This document shows positions 1 through 12,530 of a stretch of DNA of 64,000 nt, piece by piece. The stretch's first letter is position 1; the number at the start of each line of letters is the position of its first letter. The notes under the pieces were generated by a model. The model searched no databases. It was not told the origin of the DNA and was given only the letters and a program-made list of their open reading frames with translations. Position numbers and translations under genes: made by a program. Source of the stretch: Phascolomyces articulosus (Eukaryota; Mucoromycota; Mucoromycetes; Mucorales; Lichtheimiaceae); NCBI GenBank assembly GCA_025677815.1, contig JAIXMP010000001.1, positions 62,001 through 126,000 of the forward strand. Direction: 5' to 3'.

Positions 1-23
1 TTTACTATATAAAATAAACAAGG

Positions 24-1148
24 ATGATTGGTATTCAACATAATAAACGTATACGTGATGATGAAGAAGATTATCAATCAACGACAAGCACTTCTTTTCA
101 ACAATTAAAACGACGATCGACTGATTATACAGCATCCATGACAATACCTTCAAAACCTTTCGTACATGATTTTACATTAAAAGCATATACTCAGCACCAC
201 GGCATTGTAGACTTGCAGCTATCCAAAGTCTTAGCAGAGTTTCAATGTGCCGTATTATTTTGTTATGCACATGACTTGTGAGTTTTCTCTTTTCCTTCTC
301 TCTCTTTATTATGATTCAACAACATGACAGTTTATATTATAATAACGCGTTTTTTTGTTTATTGACAAATATATAAAGTACCCCACAAGCTGAACATGAT
401 CTGCGATCGATCGAGTAAGAGATTATTTTTTAAAGATTGACATGATTGATCACGATTTCAAAATATATAAAACTAAACTGTGATTGTTGTTGGCTTACTC
501 TGTGTATAAAATAGAGATTATGCACAAATTTTAATGAAAACACACCATGCGGCACCACTGGCCTTGTCAACCGATCATCCCCAGGTTCATCAAGCTTTTG
601 CTAGTTTCCCAAACGGGTTAAAATTCAAACCAAGCTATCCCATGGGTAAAAAATAATAATACTCTCACTTGTACACTAAATTAAATTCATGTGTAATGAA
701 AGGATTGCTTATGAATATTAAATTTTATTAGTTTCGGATCATGTACGCTTAATTACCAACCACTTGGGAATACTTGATCAGGAACAAGGATGTTCTAAGC
801 GGTAAATATGATTCTTTTGTTTATTCTTTACTCTGTGATGATATGCTAATAATATCTTCTGTTACTACTACTACCAGTGCTATTCTTATTATTGATTCTA
901 TGCGAAACGTATTTGACGCCATTTATTTACAAGATAATCAACCGTTCCCAATGACAACAGTCATGAGCAAAGTACAGTCATGTTTTTTTATTGATGTTAC
1001 CCCACAAAAAATTGTTCTTACTATGGGAAAAAGCAAAGTTATAAATAACTTTATAACTTACTCACTTTCTAAATGATGTTTATAGGTTGTTTCTTGTTGT
1101 AATCATAATAATAATAGTACTAGTTCTCATTTGAAGATTCATTTATAG
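24..1148 (+). CDS. Peroxiredoxin-like (AhpC/TSA-fold) protein lacking the peroxidatic Cys
   Basis: Proposed exons are 24-277, 379-414, 515-645, 732-801, 878-971 and 1086-1148 (about 215 aa), all with GT-AG borders and compatible phases. The order of elements fits the thioredoxin-fold peroxiredoxin family: the beta strand AVLFCYAHDF, the loop TPQAE, then a segment ending SDHVRLITNHLGILD, QEQGCSKRAILIID, and a final strand/helix RNVFDAIYLQD. In active family members the loop carries the peroxidatic Cys (for example TPxCTxE in the PrxQ type); here that position reads TPQAE, so peroxidase activity is doubtful. The first four junctions are well supported. The last exon is weak: exon 5 could instead read through to a stop at 1074-1076, or an extra exon at 1214-1395 could be used. 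The N-terminal 45 residues are charged and low-complexity. It is convergent with the next gene. Confidence 0.6.
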
Positions 1149-1707
1149 TTGTTTATATATATATATATATCTACCTCTGTTTTATAAATCCTTCATTTTT
1201 GCATTATTTTTAGATGCATGTCCATTTTATCCAGGTGCTCTAGGGTTGCTGTACAACCTTTCACATATTATGCAACGTTGTACCACATTCCCTCGTTTCC
1301 ATCCACTCGTATATATCTTACTTTTCCCATTTCACGTAGTAGGCGTTACTATTTTACCCAACACATTATTAGAAATGAAAGATATCCATTGTTAAAGCAA
1401 AAAGAGAGAATGATATAAATTTTTATTGTTGAAATGATCATCATTATAAAGCAAAAAGAAATAAGACAAACAAAAAAGAAAAGAACGAAAGGAATGAGAA
1501 TTTACAAGTTCAGTGCCACTAAAAAGGAAAAGGGAATATAGAAAAATGATGGATCCTGCTTTTTTTGAATATATATATTTTTTTTTGTGTATGTAATTGT
1601 GAAATGAAAGGAAAAAATAAAGCAAAAGTAGGATATGAAGAATTGAAATATGAATGATGTTTTTTTAAAAAAAAATTATAATAAAAAAACAGTAAAAAAA
1701 CTTATTC
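1149..1707. other. Intergenic spacer between convergent genes
   Basis: AT-rich spacer with a TA run near 1156-1171 and a T7A9 junction at 1660-1675. An open stretch at 1214-1395, preceded by a good acceptor (TTTTTAG), could be an alternative last exon of the upstream peroxiredoxin-like gene. It would encode a hydrophobic tail (about 60 aa, containing LVYILLFPFHVVGV), which is unusual for that family. No independent gene is seen. Confidence 0.5.
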
Positions 1708-2997
1708 TTAGTTCTTCCAACCATAACCTTTGTATTCCTCTTCAACATAGTCATCATCGGACCAGTATTCTTCATATTGATCATCCATAAAGTAACTATC
1801 ATCACCAATCAAGATATCTTCTTCCACAATCACAACGGGAATACCAGAAGCTTTGGCAGCAGCGGATGCAGAAGCAAATGCAGCAGAGGCAGAAGCTGAA
1901 GCAGCCTTATAAGCAACCATGGAGGAGGGAGCAGCTGAAGCGGATACAGATGCTGAAGCAGCTCTGAACATGGCAGATCCGGAGGCTTCAGCGGCTTTGT
2001 AAACAGCAGATGATGGAGCAGCAGCAGCTGAAGCAGAGGCAGATTCTTCGCGCTTGTATAAAGCAGATGGAGCAGCAGAAGCAGAAGCAGATGCTGAGCC
2101 GGAAACTTCGGCAGCCTTGAAAACAGCAGAACCAGAGGCTTCGGCTGCTTTGTAAACAGCAGATGATGGAGCAGCAGCAGCTGAAGCAGAGGCAGATTCT
2201 TCGCGCTTGTATAAAGCAGATGGAGCAGCAGAAGCAGAAGCAGATGCTGAGCCGGAAACTTCGGCAGCCTTGAAAACAGCAGATCCGGAGGCCTCAGCGG
2301 CTTTGTAGACAGCAGATGATGGAGCAGCAGCAGCTGAAGCAGAGGCAGATTCTTCGCGCTTGTATAATGCTGAGGGAGCAGCTGAAGCAGAGGCAGATTC
2401 TTCGCGCTTGTATAATGCTGAGGGAGCAGCTGAAGCAGATGCCTGAGCAGCCTTGTAAACAGCAGAACCTGAAGCTTTAGCTTGAGAACCAGAAACATTA
2501 AGAACAGGTGCAGAAGCTGAAGCTGGCATCTTGTACATAGAGGAAGCAGACTCCATGATGGCAGCACTAGCAGAGTTAATACCAGCAGAGACATCGGCTA
2601 AGAATTGATGGTATTCAGCATCATGATCACGCTTTTCCATGGCAGCAGCAGAGGCAGATGGCATAGCAGCAGAGGCAGATGGCATAGCAGCAGAGGCAGA
2701 TGGCATAGCAGCACTAGAGGCAGCTGCGGGCATGGCAGAAGCACTGCTTTGCTCGTTCTCACCAAAGATCAAATCTTCAAAGAAATCAATGACATTACGA
2801 CGTTCATTCATATGGACGGAAGCGGAGGAGGATGCAACAGCAGCAGCTGAGGCAGATGAGGCGGCTTGTCGAACAGCACTTGCTGAAGCAGCGTAGAAAC
2901 CTGCACCACTGGCGGAAGCTGCTGAAGCAGGAGATGGAGCGGCATTAGCTTGAACAAGCAAAGCGGCTGTTGCAATGGCAGCAAGTGAAAAACGCAT
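1708..2997 (-). CDS. Secreted Ala/Ser-rich repeat protein with Kex2-type KR sites
   Basis: Single exon of 429 aa. The chosen start (ATG at 2997) opens directly into a signal peptide (MRFSLAAIATAALLVQANA); an in-frame start 24 codons upstream would bury it. The mature protein is mostly Ala and Ser. It has a heptad MPSASAA three times (residues 98-118) and a 51-residue unit, PSALYKREES...SGSASASASAA, just over twice (about 208-309), with partial copies on either side. Dibasic Lys-Arg pairs lie at 122-123, 197-198, 213-214, 264-265 and 315-316, four of them in the context LYKREES, plus RR at 66-67. The last 35 residues are acidic and aromatic (Asp/Glu/Tyr rich, ending KGYGWKN). Regularly spaced KR sites in a secreted repeat protein resemble fungal Kex2-processed repeat proproteins; processing is an inference. 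A structural wall or spore-coat protein is an alternative. No known family is recognised. Confidence 0.8.
   Translation of the reverse strand: MRFSLAAIATAALLVQANAAPSPASAASASGAGFYAASASAVRQAASSASAAAVASSSASVHMNERRNVIDFFEDLIFGENEQSSASAMPAAASSAAMPSASAAMPSASAAMPSASAAAMEKRDHDAEYHQFLADVSAGINSASAAIMESASSMYKMPASASAPVLNVSGSQAKASGSAVYKAAQASASAAPSALYKREESASASAAPSALYKREESASASAAAAPSSAVYKAAEASGSAVFKAAEVSGSASASASAAPSALYKREESASASAAAAPSSAVYKAAEASGSAVFKAAEVSGSASASASAAPSALYKREESASASAAAAPSSAVYKAAEASGSAMFRAASASVSASAAPSSMVAYKAASASASAAFASASAAAKASGIPVVIVEEDILIGDDSYFMDDQYEEYWSDDDYVEEEYKGYGWKN
2051..2356 (-). repeat. 153-bp in-frame tandem repeat inside the secreted protein gene
   Basis: The block beginning CGCTTGTATAAAGCAGATGG at 2051 recurs at 2204, a 153-base period equal to 51 codons. 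The copies are nearly identical at DNA level, which suggests recent duplication or homogenisation. A third, diverged partial copy continues towards 2400. Confidence 0.8.
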
Positions 2998-5900
2998 TAT
3001 TATCGATTGTTTTGTTGAATAAACGAGTGGATAGAGCTGAGTATGGATGTGTTTATAGAGAACGAACAATAATTTTTTTAAAAAAAAATGGAAAGAAGGT
3101 ATATATATACGGATATATATATATAAATATGAATATGAAACGAGTGGTAAAGAAGAAGAAGGAGATTATATATAAAAAAAAGAGAGAGGTTGTTATACTT
3201 CTTTTTTGTTATTAAAAGAGAGATAGTGTGCGGGTTGATAGGACAAATAATGAGTAACTAAACACAACACATTAGAAGGAATGGAGAAGGTTGTATTTGC
3301 GACTACGATTAAAGTGAGGAATTTCTCATCAGACTGGGATGTTAGGTCGCTTTACAAAAAAAAATTCGCGTCTTTTTTTTGATATTATATATACAACAAC
3401 AAAAAACATTCTTTCGAGAAATTTCCGCCTATTTTTTTTTTCGAAATGCATTTACAAAGCTTTAACAAGAGATCATCATCAGCAAAAGTAAAAAAGTATT
3501 CAATATTTTAAAAAAAAATAAGTAGTAAAAAATAAAATCATCATTTTAACTGACATCCCCCCAAAAAATCAAGTGTTGTCTATCATCATATTTCTACCTT
3601 TTACTTACTACTACTAACGTCCCTTAAACAAGGGGGTCAATGTTCATCAAAACTATAACTTTTTTTTCGTTCAAGATATGCAAAATGGGCAAAAATATTA
3701 CTATCTACTCCTCACCTTTATAACCCCCTTTGTTCTTTTTTTTTCTCCAAAACTTATGCACAGATCTTGACACGTGCCAGTAATAACGAAATTAATATCA
3801 TAACCTATCATTTGATACATTCAATACTTGCTGAGAAATAAAGAAAAATCATTATCGTCTATTGGATAGATGTAGTACTTTTATGGAACTATAATAATAA
3901 TACGTTCATGAATAAGTATTGTAAAATATAATCTTAATTATACTAAGTTACCATTCATCATCGTCGTCGTCGTTACGATATAACCAGATAGTATCTTCGT
4001 GATATATAGAATAATATGTAAAAAAAATGGGTCAATATAATAAACGAATACAAAAAATACAAGAAAACGACAGAAAAATATATAAAAAAAAGAGGTAAGC
4101 CGACTTATTCGATCTACTATCAAAACTGAATAGTAGTACTAGAAAGAAATAAAGGGACTAAAGCATTTCAATGTTTTAGAATATGACTTGAAGAATAAAC
4201 AAACTGAGCATGAAAAAAAAGAACATTTTATTATTATTATTATTATTATAAATAACTACAACCTGTGCATGACGTTCAATATATTCATCCGATAGGCTAC
4301 TACCGTCCTATTGATTTATTTCCTATATTATAGATGCGACTTCACAGGTTTTGATAATTGTCGAACATTAAAAGTTTTTTCTGGTGGTTTCCCTTTTATG
4401 TTAGATTCAAAGAATGATGTATATATTCTTGAGACATCTACTATTTATTTATACAAATCCTGACTAATTGAATGTATCTAAAAATAATAGGGGAGGTGGG
4501 ATACTATAAATATACTTCAAATATGAAAAAAAAATGCAGTGGATGCTACTTTATTTTTGGGGGAGAGTGGTGGTATGATGATGTTATAGTAACAGAAGAA
4601 AAATGTACTACTACGTTTTAGGCTATATCATTATAAGTTATGATTACATCTTTATAGTCGCTTTAGTAAGGTATCTTTCTGGTGGAACAAGTAAAATACT
4701 CCAAGAATATGAATAATGACATATCTGTAGGCTTTAACAATGATAAGAAATTCTGTACCTGAATCCACGGGTCTTTCTTTCTGTGTTACATCACAGTGCG
4801 GATTGAAAACAAAGAAGCACTCTTCTTTTTTTCTGTAAAAAGTCATAACTACAGGCCATGGCAACTCATAATAACATTTTGTTCCAGACAATAATGGAAA
4901 ACAATGACGCGTTATATGTGTACTCATTTGCGACGTTCATGAAAAATATAATTTTACGTGTGCGATTGGATATAAAAGCAACAATGCAATGTTGGTTTCT
5001 TATCCATTCATTCAAATCACTTGAATGATAAATAACAATCGCAGTAGACCATTTTTTTATTTGAAGGTATCAGTGTAAAAGTTTGTAAGAATTCCTTTTT
5101 TGGGCTAAATTGAGGGAAAAAGGACACTGCTTTTCTCGACTACCTAGAGTATTGCGTATAGGTGTTGGATGAATCATTCGTCGTTGGCAAGAAATGAACC
5201 CTTTGATATTACCAGAAAACATAGGGGCTACTTGTACGATCAGCATTTTCATCATTGGAAAAAATAAATACAATATATTCTTTTGTTTATTGGAACCCAA
5301 ATGTAAATTCGGGACATGAGATACAGTGATACTTTGAATTTGACTAGATAGGGTGGGATACAAGAAAGAAGGTCGTGTGTTGGGAAGATAATAGAAGAAA
5401 AACGTTGTTGGATATACAATAGTATTGAACATAGGGTTTTTGTAATAACTGGATTTTAATAACAATGTACACTTTATGCCTTCAACCGTGATGAAATACA
5501 ACATGTCTCATCCGTTTCATCACACTACTATTCCTCCTATTTATAAGTCTTTACATTATATATTACATAGAGGTTAAAACTTTTAGCTCTGGAATACCAG
5601 AACACATTCTAACACAGTTAGAAAACAGGGACCAACGTATCCAGATGTATCATGATTTTCTTCGTCACTATTTCAGCTTCACTGGGGCCCACTACTTTAC
5701 ATAAAATGGACATATGTATACGCAAAGTAATCCATGCTCTGCTAAGTAACAGGGAAAATGGGAGTCGTACTATATTTATAAGAAGGAGAGAAGATATATT
5801 AATCTTTTTTATGTTCACATATGATGACATGATATATTATGATATGACTTCATGAAACATCAAAACAAAGCTATTGTTGAACACTTTTGAATTGAGTGAT

Positions 5901-6090
5901 CATTTTCTTTCATAATGTAATTTACAAAGATAAAAACCCTGGAGGTTCTTTATTTTATTTTTGAATCATCAAGATTCTTTTGTCTCTTTTTCTTTCATTT
6001 CAGTTTTTGATTTTTATATCAATCCTCTCATTCAAGCAAAAGAAAAAAAAACAACACATCGATTACGATTTTTTCGTTCTTAGGCACAAG
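2998..6090. other. 3.1-kb region without a convincing gene
   Basis: The first few hundred bases are the promoter side of the secreted repeat protein: TA-rich runs at about 3098-3126 and a T7A9 junction at 3073-3088. A CACGTG box lies near 3772 and a (TTA)n run at about 4228-4250. Between about 4650 and 5860 there are several medium open stretches on the minus strand (4652-4927, 5070-5504, 5618-5830). None has a recognisable domain, and I could not join them into one frame with credible introns. They could be a decayed gene or chance. Confidence 0.5.
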
Positions 6091-7402
6091 ATGGATAGGA
6101 AAACTGAATCTACATCTTATTCACCGCCTTTATTCTCACTAGATGACGATGATGGTGTTACCAATCACGACAATCGACTCACAGGTAACACATTTATTTT
6201 TTACATTATCAACTAATCATGGAAACAAGTAAATCAGTATTTGATTACTTGCCAGAATTCGAGAAAGTTTCTTTTTATTCAAAGAAGATTTGGCACCTAA
6301 TAAACCAATGGTCACTGATGAAACAGAAGCAAGACAAGAATGGATGCCAAAATGGACAAGCATTAATGGAAAATTGGTTTTGCCTGTTCCGTTTGAAATA
6401 AGTGCTAGTGCCAAAACTCAAATACATCAGAACCACAAGCAATGCTGTTGCATTACATCTGAAATTCATTGTTGTCATTGTTGTTTTGGACATGTTTACA
6501 TGGGTGGCCATATCATGTTGCCACCATTGCATTTAAAGCCTGATGATTCCGAAAGACATCCTCATCCTCATCATTATCACGAGCAACAGCAATATTATGA
6601 CCCGCACGCTACTTCTTCTTGTTACAATGCCCATCAAACGGGTAGTGATATACCAGTGCTACCAGAACAGTCATCTTTTATTTTTGAATCAAAAAATCAA
6701 ACTGTTTCTCAACCATCCACTACAAAAACGTCGTTTTTTGGTTCATCAAATGTGATGGGAAATAGTAACAAGAGACCTCCTACGGCAATTTCCGCTAATA
6801 ATATATTGACAGCGACTTTATCATTCCCTCATCTATCAAACCCTGAATCTGCCAATCAGCTGCAACAACAGCACCCTGATCATCATGATGACGACGACGG
6901 TGACGAAAATGACACTATGATGGATGCCTCTAGCAAGAGTAACAAAATGTCAACCCCCTTTCGCCCTCAATCTTTTTTATATCACCAGTTCAAAAGCAAA
7001 AATCACCCAAGGCTATACCATTGTCATCACAATCATCGACGAGAGATACCAAGACAAGGGAGAAAAGTAGACCATAAATGTTTTGAACCAAAGACCATTT
7101 ATCGGTTATATACTTTTCTTTTTGAATCAAATGGATTGGATAAACTATCAAAAATTAATAAACGACAAAAAGTAATTCAAGAAACTGGTCTTGGCAAATA
7201 TCAGATTAGTAATTGGATTTCAAGACACAATCGTGAACTAGAAGAACACATTCGACTGTTTAAAAAGCTTGTACACGAAAAAGTGATTGAGAAAAATTAC
7301 AAATCCTTTGTTTCTTATTGTAGAGAACATCGCATGATGCCTGAATTACCAAGTGATGAAGAAAAGGAGCACGAAAATGAAAGTGATGAGCGATGTGAAT
7401 AA
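6091..7402 (+). CDS. Divergent homeodomain-like protein with an N-terminal Cys/His cluster
   Basis: Two exons, 6091-6184 and 6285-7402 (403 aa). The acceptor chosen ends in a long pyrimidine tract (TTTCTTTTTATTCAAAG) and keeps the frame. Residues about 301-351 look like a homeodomain: helix 1 around TIYRLYTFLFESNG, helix 2 around INKRQKVIQETGL, and helix 3 QISNWISRHNRELEE with the core Trp. The invariant Asn of helix 3 (homeodomain position 51) appears to be Arg, so DNA contacts may differ. Upstream, residues about 83-104 hold a dense Cys/His cluster (QCCC...HCCHCCFGH) that could bind metal. The middle is low complexity (His, Gln, Asp) with an Asp/Glu-rich patch, and the C-terminus is acidic. 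A nuclear transcription regulator is the likeliest role. The homeodomain assignment is moderate; the exon structure is good. Confidence 0.55.
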
Positions 7403-8374
7403 AAGGATGGAAAGTTGACATTTCTTTTATCTCATTAATTAACCAACGTCGTCTCATCATTATGATTCACAAAAAATGGAAAAAATATGGGAATGATCTC
7501 TGATCTATATGTATATATTATAATTAATGCTCAATGTTGTAGTAAAGAATAGTCATGATTATAATATAAGATTCTCATAATAATGACACCAATAAGTAGT
7601 TAGGAAAGTTTTCTTTTTTAATACCCCATTGTAGTAATATTCTTTTTGTACATTTTTCTCCACTCTCCTCCCTTTTATGAACTCATCTGCTTATAATACA
7701 CCATTTACAAATAAATTTTGAATTTTATTTTTGCGAAATTTATATTTTTTAATATAGAAGTAATAAATACGTGGCTATGTGCAATATAGAAGAATTTATT
7801 AGGACAGAGTTAGTTTTATAATATATGATGCATTTGACTGTTTTGATATGATTTATATCTAGCACTTTTTCATGTTGCATCTTCCGTTGGTTTCTTTGTT
7901 TTGCCTTTATAAGTGTATGGGTGATATTTGCAATGTATAATTGTTCGTTATCTAAATAAATAAATATAAGAATTTTAATATATGCTGACATTTGGTGCAT
8001 GGAGTTTACAACCTACTTTTTTACACGTTTTTTAAACTTATATGAAAAGTATTGATTTTATAATAGTGGTAATATAAAAGTTCTACACCAACATATTGCT
8101 AGTATTAGCAGGCATTAATTTTTATAATATTATCAAGTACCATGGTTACTTTTATTTTATTATTAAAACTATTACTCCAAGTAACTGTTAGATATTTATA
8201 TTTTGCCCCTGCCCTCTCCCTTTCTAGAATTTACAAATTACATGGTGTTTACATATAAAAATATATTCCTAGCAGCTATTATCTATCTGTTGATCTATCT
8301 ATCATAAACCAAAATGTTGCATCTGTAGTATTTGTAGCCATGGAGTATTCCCTATTAAGAAATAAATTATACTA
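7403..8374. other. Spacer between convergent genes
   Basis: About 970 bases of AT-rich DNA between the 3' ends of the homeodomain-like gene and the EamA transporter. The open stretches present are short and low complexity. No RNA gene or repeat is recognised. Confidence 0.5.
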
Positions 8375-9721
8375 TCATCTCCTTCGTCTAGCTTCATTTG
8401 CAGCTTCCCATTTACGAGATGCCAATACAGTTGTTGCTCCAACAATGATGATCGATCCCAAAATGCTTAAACAATCAGGATATTCATGAAAGATAAATAT
8501 ATCAAATACACCTGCGAGTATTATATCGCCCACTCGAATAAATGATGCTGGACCTGCAGGAGCCATCTGTATTCTATGGTTTTTTTTTAAAAAAAAAAAC
8601 AACATCCATTCAATAATCCGTATCATTCTATTAAATAAAAACAGAATCGATTGAAACTTACCCTTTACTGAGTAAACATTGGCCTATAAAAGCTGAGATA
8701 CCTGTCATACCAAGCATACCATATTCAATCCAACTCTTAGGTCGAATAAATGGTTGAAGTGTCAATAAAGGTGGGATACTTATTAATGCTCCCATAGCAC
8801 CTAAGTAGACTATATGCACCAAGAAGTGCACAGGACCTTTTGCACCCGCTTTACGAATAGTGCAATAAACAACAGCAGTCAACACTGCACCTCCTATGGC
8901 GGCAAAAATGGCCAATCCTCGCTGTTCTTTATCGTCCGTGTGAGAGGGCGCTGTTAGCAGCGGTAACAGCAGTTCAAATAAAAATTCTGGTTTCAATACT
9001 ATTAGAGCACCCGTCAAACAGAATGCAGCACATAATCCTTCCAATAAATAAAATGATTCGCCCAAAACCAAGGCAGCAAGTATTGCTGTGATGATAGGGC
9101 TCAGGTACATGATGGCTAAGCAATATCAACAAAAAAAAAATCAGCCTCATTATTTTCATGCAAAATGTTTTTTTTCTTCCGATCTTCCAATTTGATTATT
9201 AATTAAATTATTTAATTACTGAACAAACCTGTTGTATCCACAAGTGATAAGTGTATAACACTGAAAAAGTTCAATGCTAAAGCAAACCCTCCTATGACCC
9301 CACGAAATACAAGCCATGGCCTAACAGGGCGGTTTCCAAATGGATGAATCCCAGCAAATAGACAAGAAACTAATCCAAGCACTGTTTGTATGAGTGAACG
9401 TGCAAATACAATTTCAAACAATGGGAATGAGGCACCACTTAGCTTGACAAATAATGTCATGGAAGCAAATGCCAATGCACACAATGCCATGAGAAAGAGA
9501 CCCATCATTTCTGATGGAACATTACGATTGCTATTGTTATTGTTGTTCAATGTAGTCGATGGACGAGAGGTTGATAAGAGTAGTGGTCGTCGCTCATTGT
9601 CACTACTACTACCTATTTCTTCGTGCTTGCCTATGGCAACATACGCTTTTCTATCATTGTTGTTTTGTTCTTGTGTGTTGTAGTAATATCGAATGATTTC
9701 TATTGGTTTCGCCTGTGTCAT
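8375..9721 (-). CDS. EamA-family (SLC35G-like) membrane transporter, copy A
   Basis: Three exons on the minus strand, 9721-9229, 9115-8662 and 8573-8375, giving 381 aa. The sequence has two EamA halves with about ten hydrophobic segments. Family landmarks are RPWLVFRGVIGGFAL at the end of half one, AIMYLSPIITAILAALVLGE at the start of half two, and QMAPAGPASF before the last helices. The best-known relatives are SLC35G/AMAC1-type drug/metabolite transporters; the substrate is unknown. The cytosolic N-terminus contains ERRPLL, an E-x-x-x-L-L acidic dileucine motif. Intron phases (1 and 2) and positions match those of the three paralogues at 32.6-39.8 kb. Copy A is the most distant of the four (for example FIRPK where the others have FVWPQ) and lies on the opposite strand about 23 kb away. 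Confidence 0.88.
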
Positions 9722-10434
9722 AATGAATTCGTGTATTTATAAGTTGGATATTATAAAATAATTGTATTATGGAAGTATCATGAACATGTACATACAAGGT
9801 ATAGAAAAAAGTGTTCCCAAGATAAGAGTTAGAAAAAAAAAAGAGAAGGGGCCCTTGTAAATTTTAGAATATTCATATTTCTTCGCGTAGTAATATATAC
9901 TAATTGCACGCGCGTATGTGAATAATGCAATAAATCGCAGCTTTCTCACCGTTTTTTTTAGTTCCCCATCTGCTGATAAGTATGTACATAATGCAGCATG
10001 TACGGGAACTCATGTGGCCAAAATATGCGTAACACACAGAGAGTGTCAAATCAATAACAGAATAATGATAAGTTATACTTTTTGTTCATTTTAAGCAATT
10101 GGTAAAAGTATTTACTAGACGAGTATATGTGGTAGTAAATAAACGTCGATGGTTATCTTGTATGCAATGAGCTCAATGCATAAGGACAAGGTTTTTATAT
10201 ACATCGAATATTTGTATTCCCATTCTATCCTTGTCGACAGATTGAAAAACAATGAGTTTGTATCCCAGTTTCTGGATCCTGACTAAGAATAGTTTTGATA
10301 ATCATAATATAAACATAAAAAAAAGAAACCTCACATTATGTATTTGGAAGTTGGATGGATATAGAGTGGATGGTGTAGTTGTCTAATTTTAATAAAAGTT
10401 ATTATTACAAAGAAAAGGGATTATATAGAGATTT
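9722..10434. other. Promoter region of EamA copy A
   Basis: About 710 AT-rich bases between the start of the transporter and the 3' end of the Nudix gene, both on the minus strand. No gene or structured element is recognised. Confidence 0.45.

Positions 10435-12530
<2,096 letters not shown>

Noticed and set aside
2051..2420. CRISPR-like regularly spaced repeats
   Set aside because: The repeats are coding, 153 bases long and contiguous, with no unique spacers; the genome is eukaryotic.
1830..2594. Leu-rich open frame overlapping the secreted repeat protein on the same strand
   Set aside because: It is the frame-shifted reading of the Ala/Ser codons (GCAGCA read as Leu/Gln), without its own signal or start context.
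2605..2896. Gly/Arg/Ser- and Ala/Glu-repeat open frames opposite the secreted protein
   Set aside because: They are antisense shadows of the MPSASAA repeats; no independent features.
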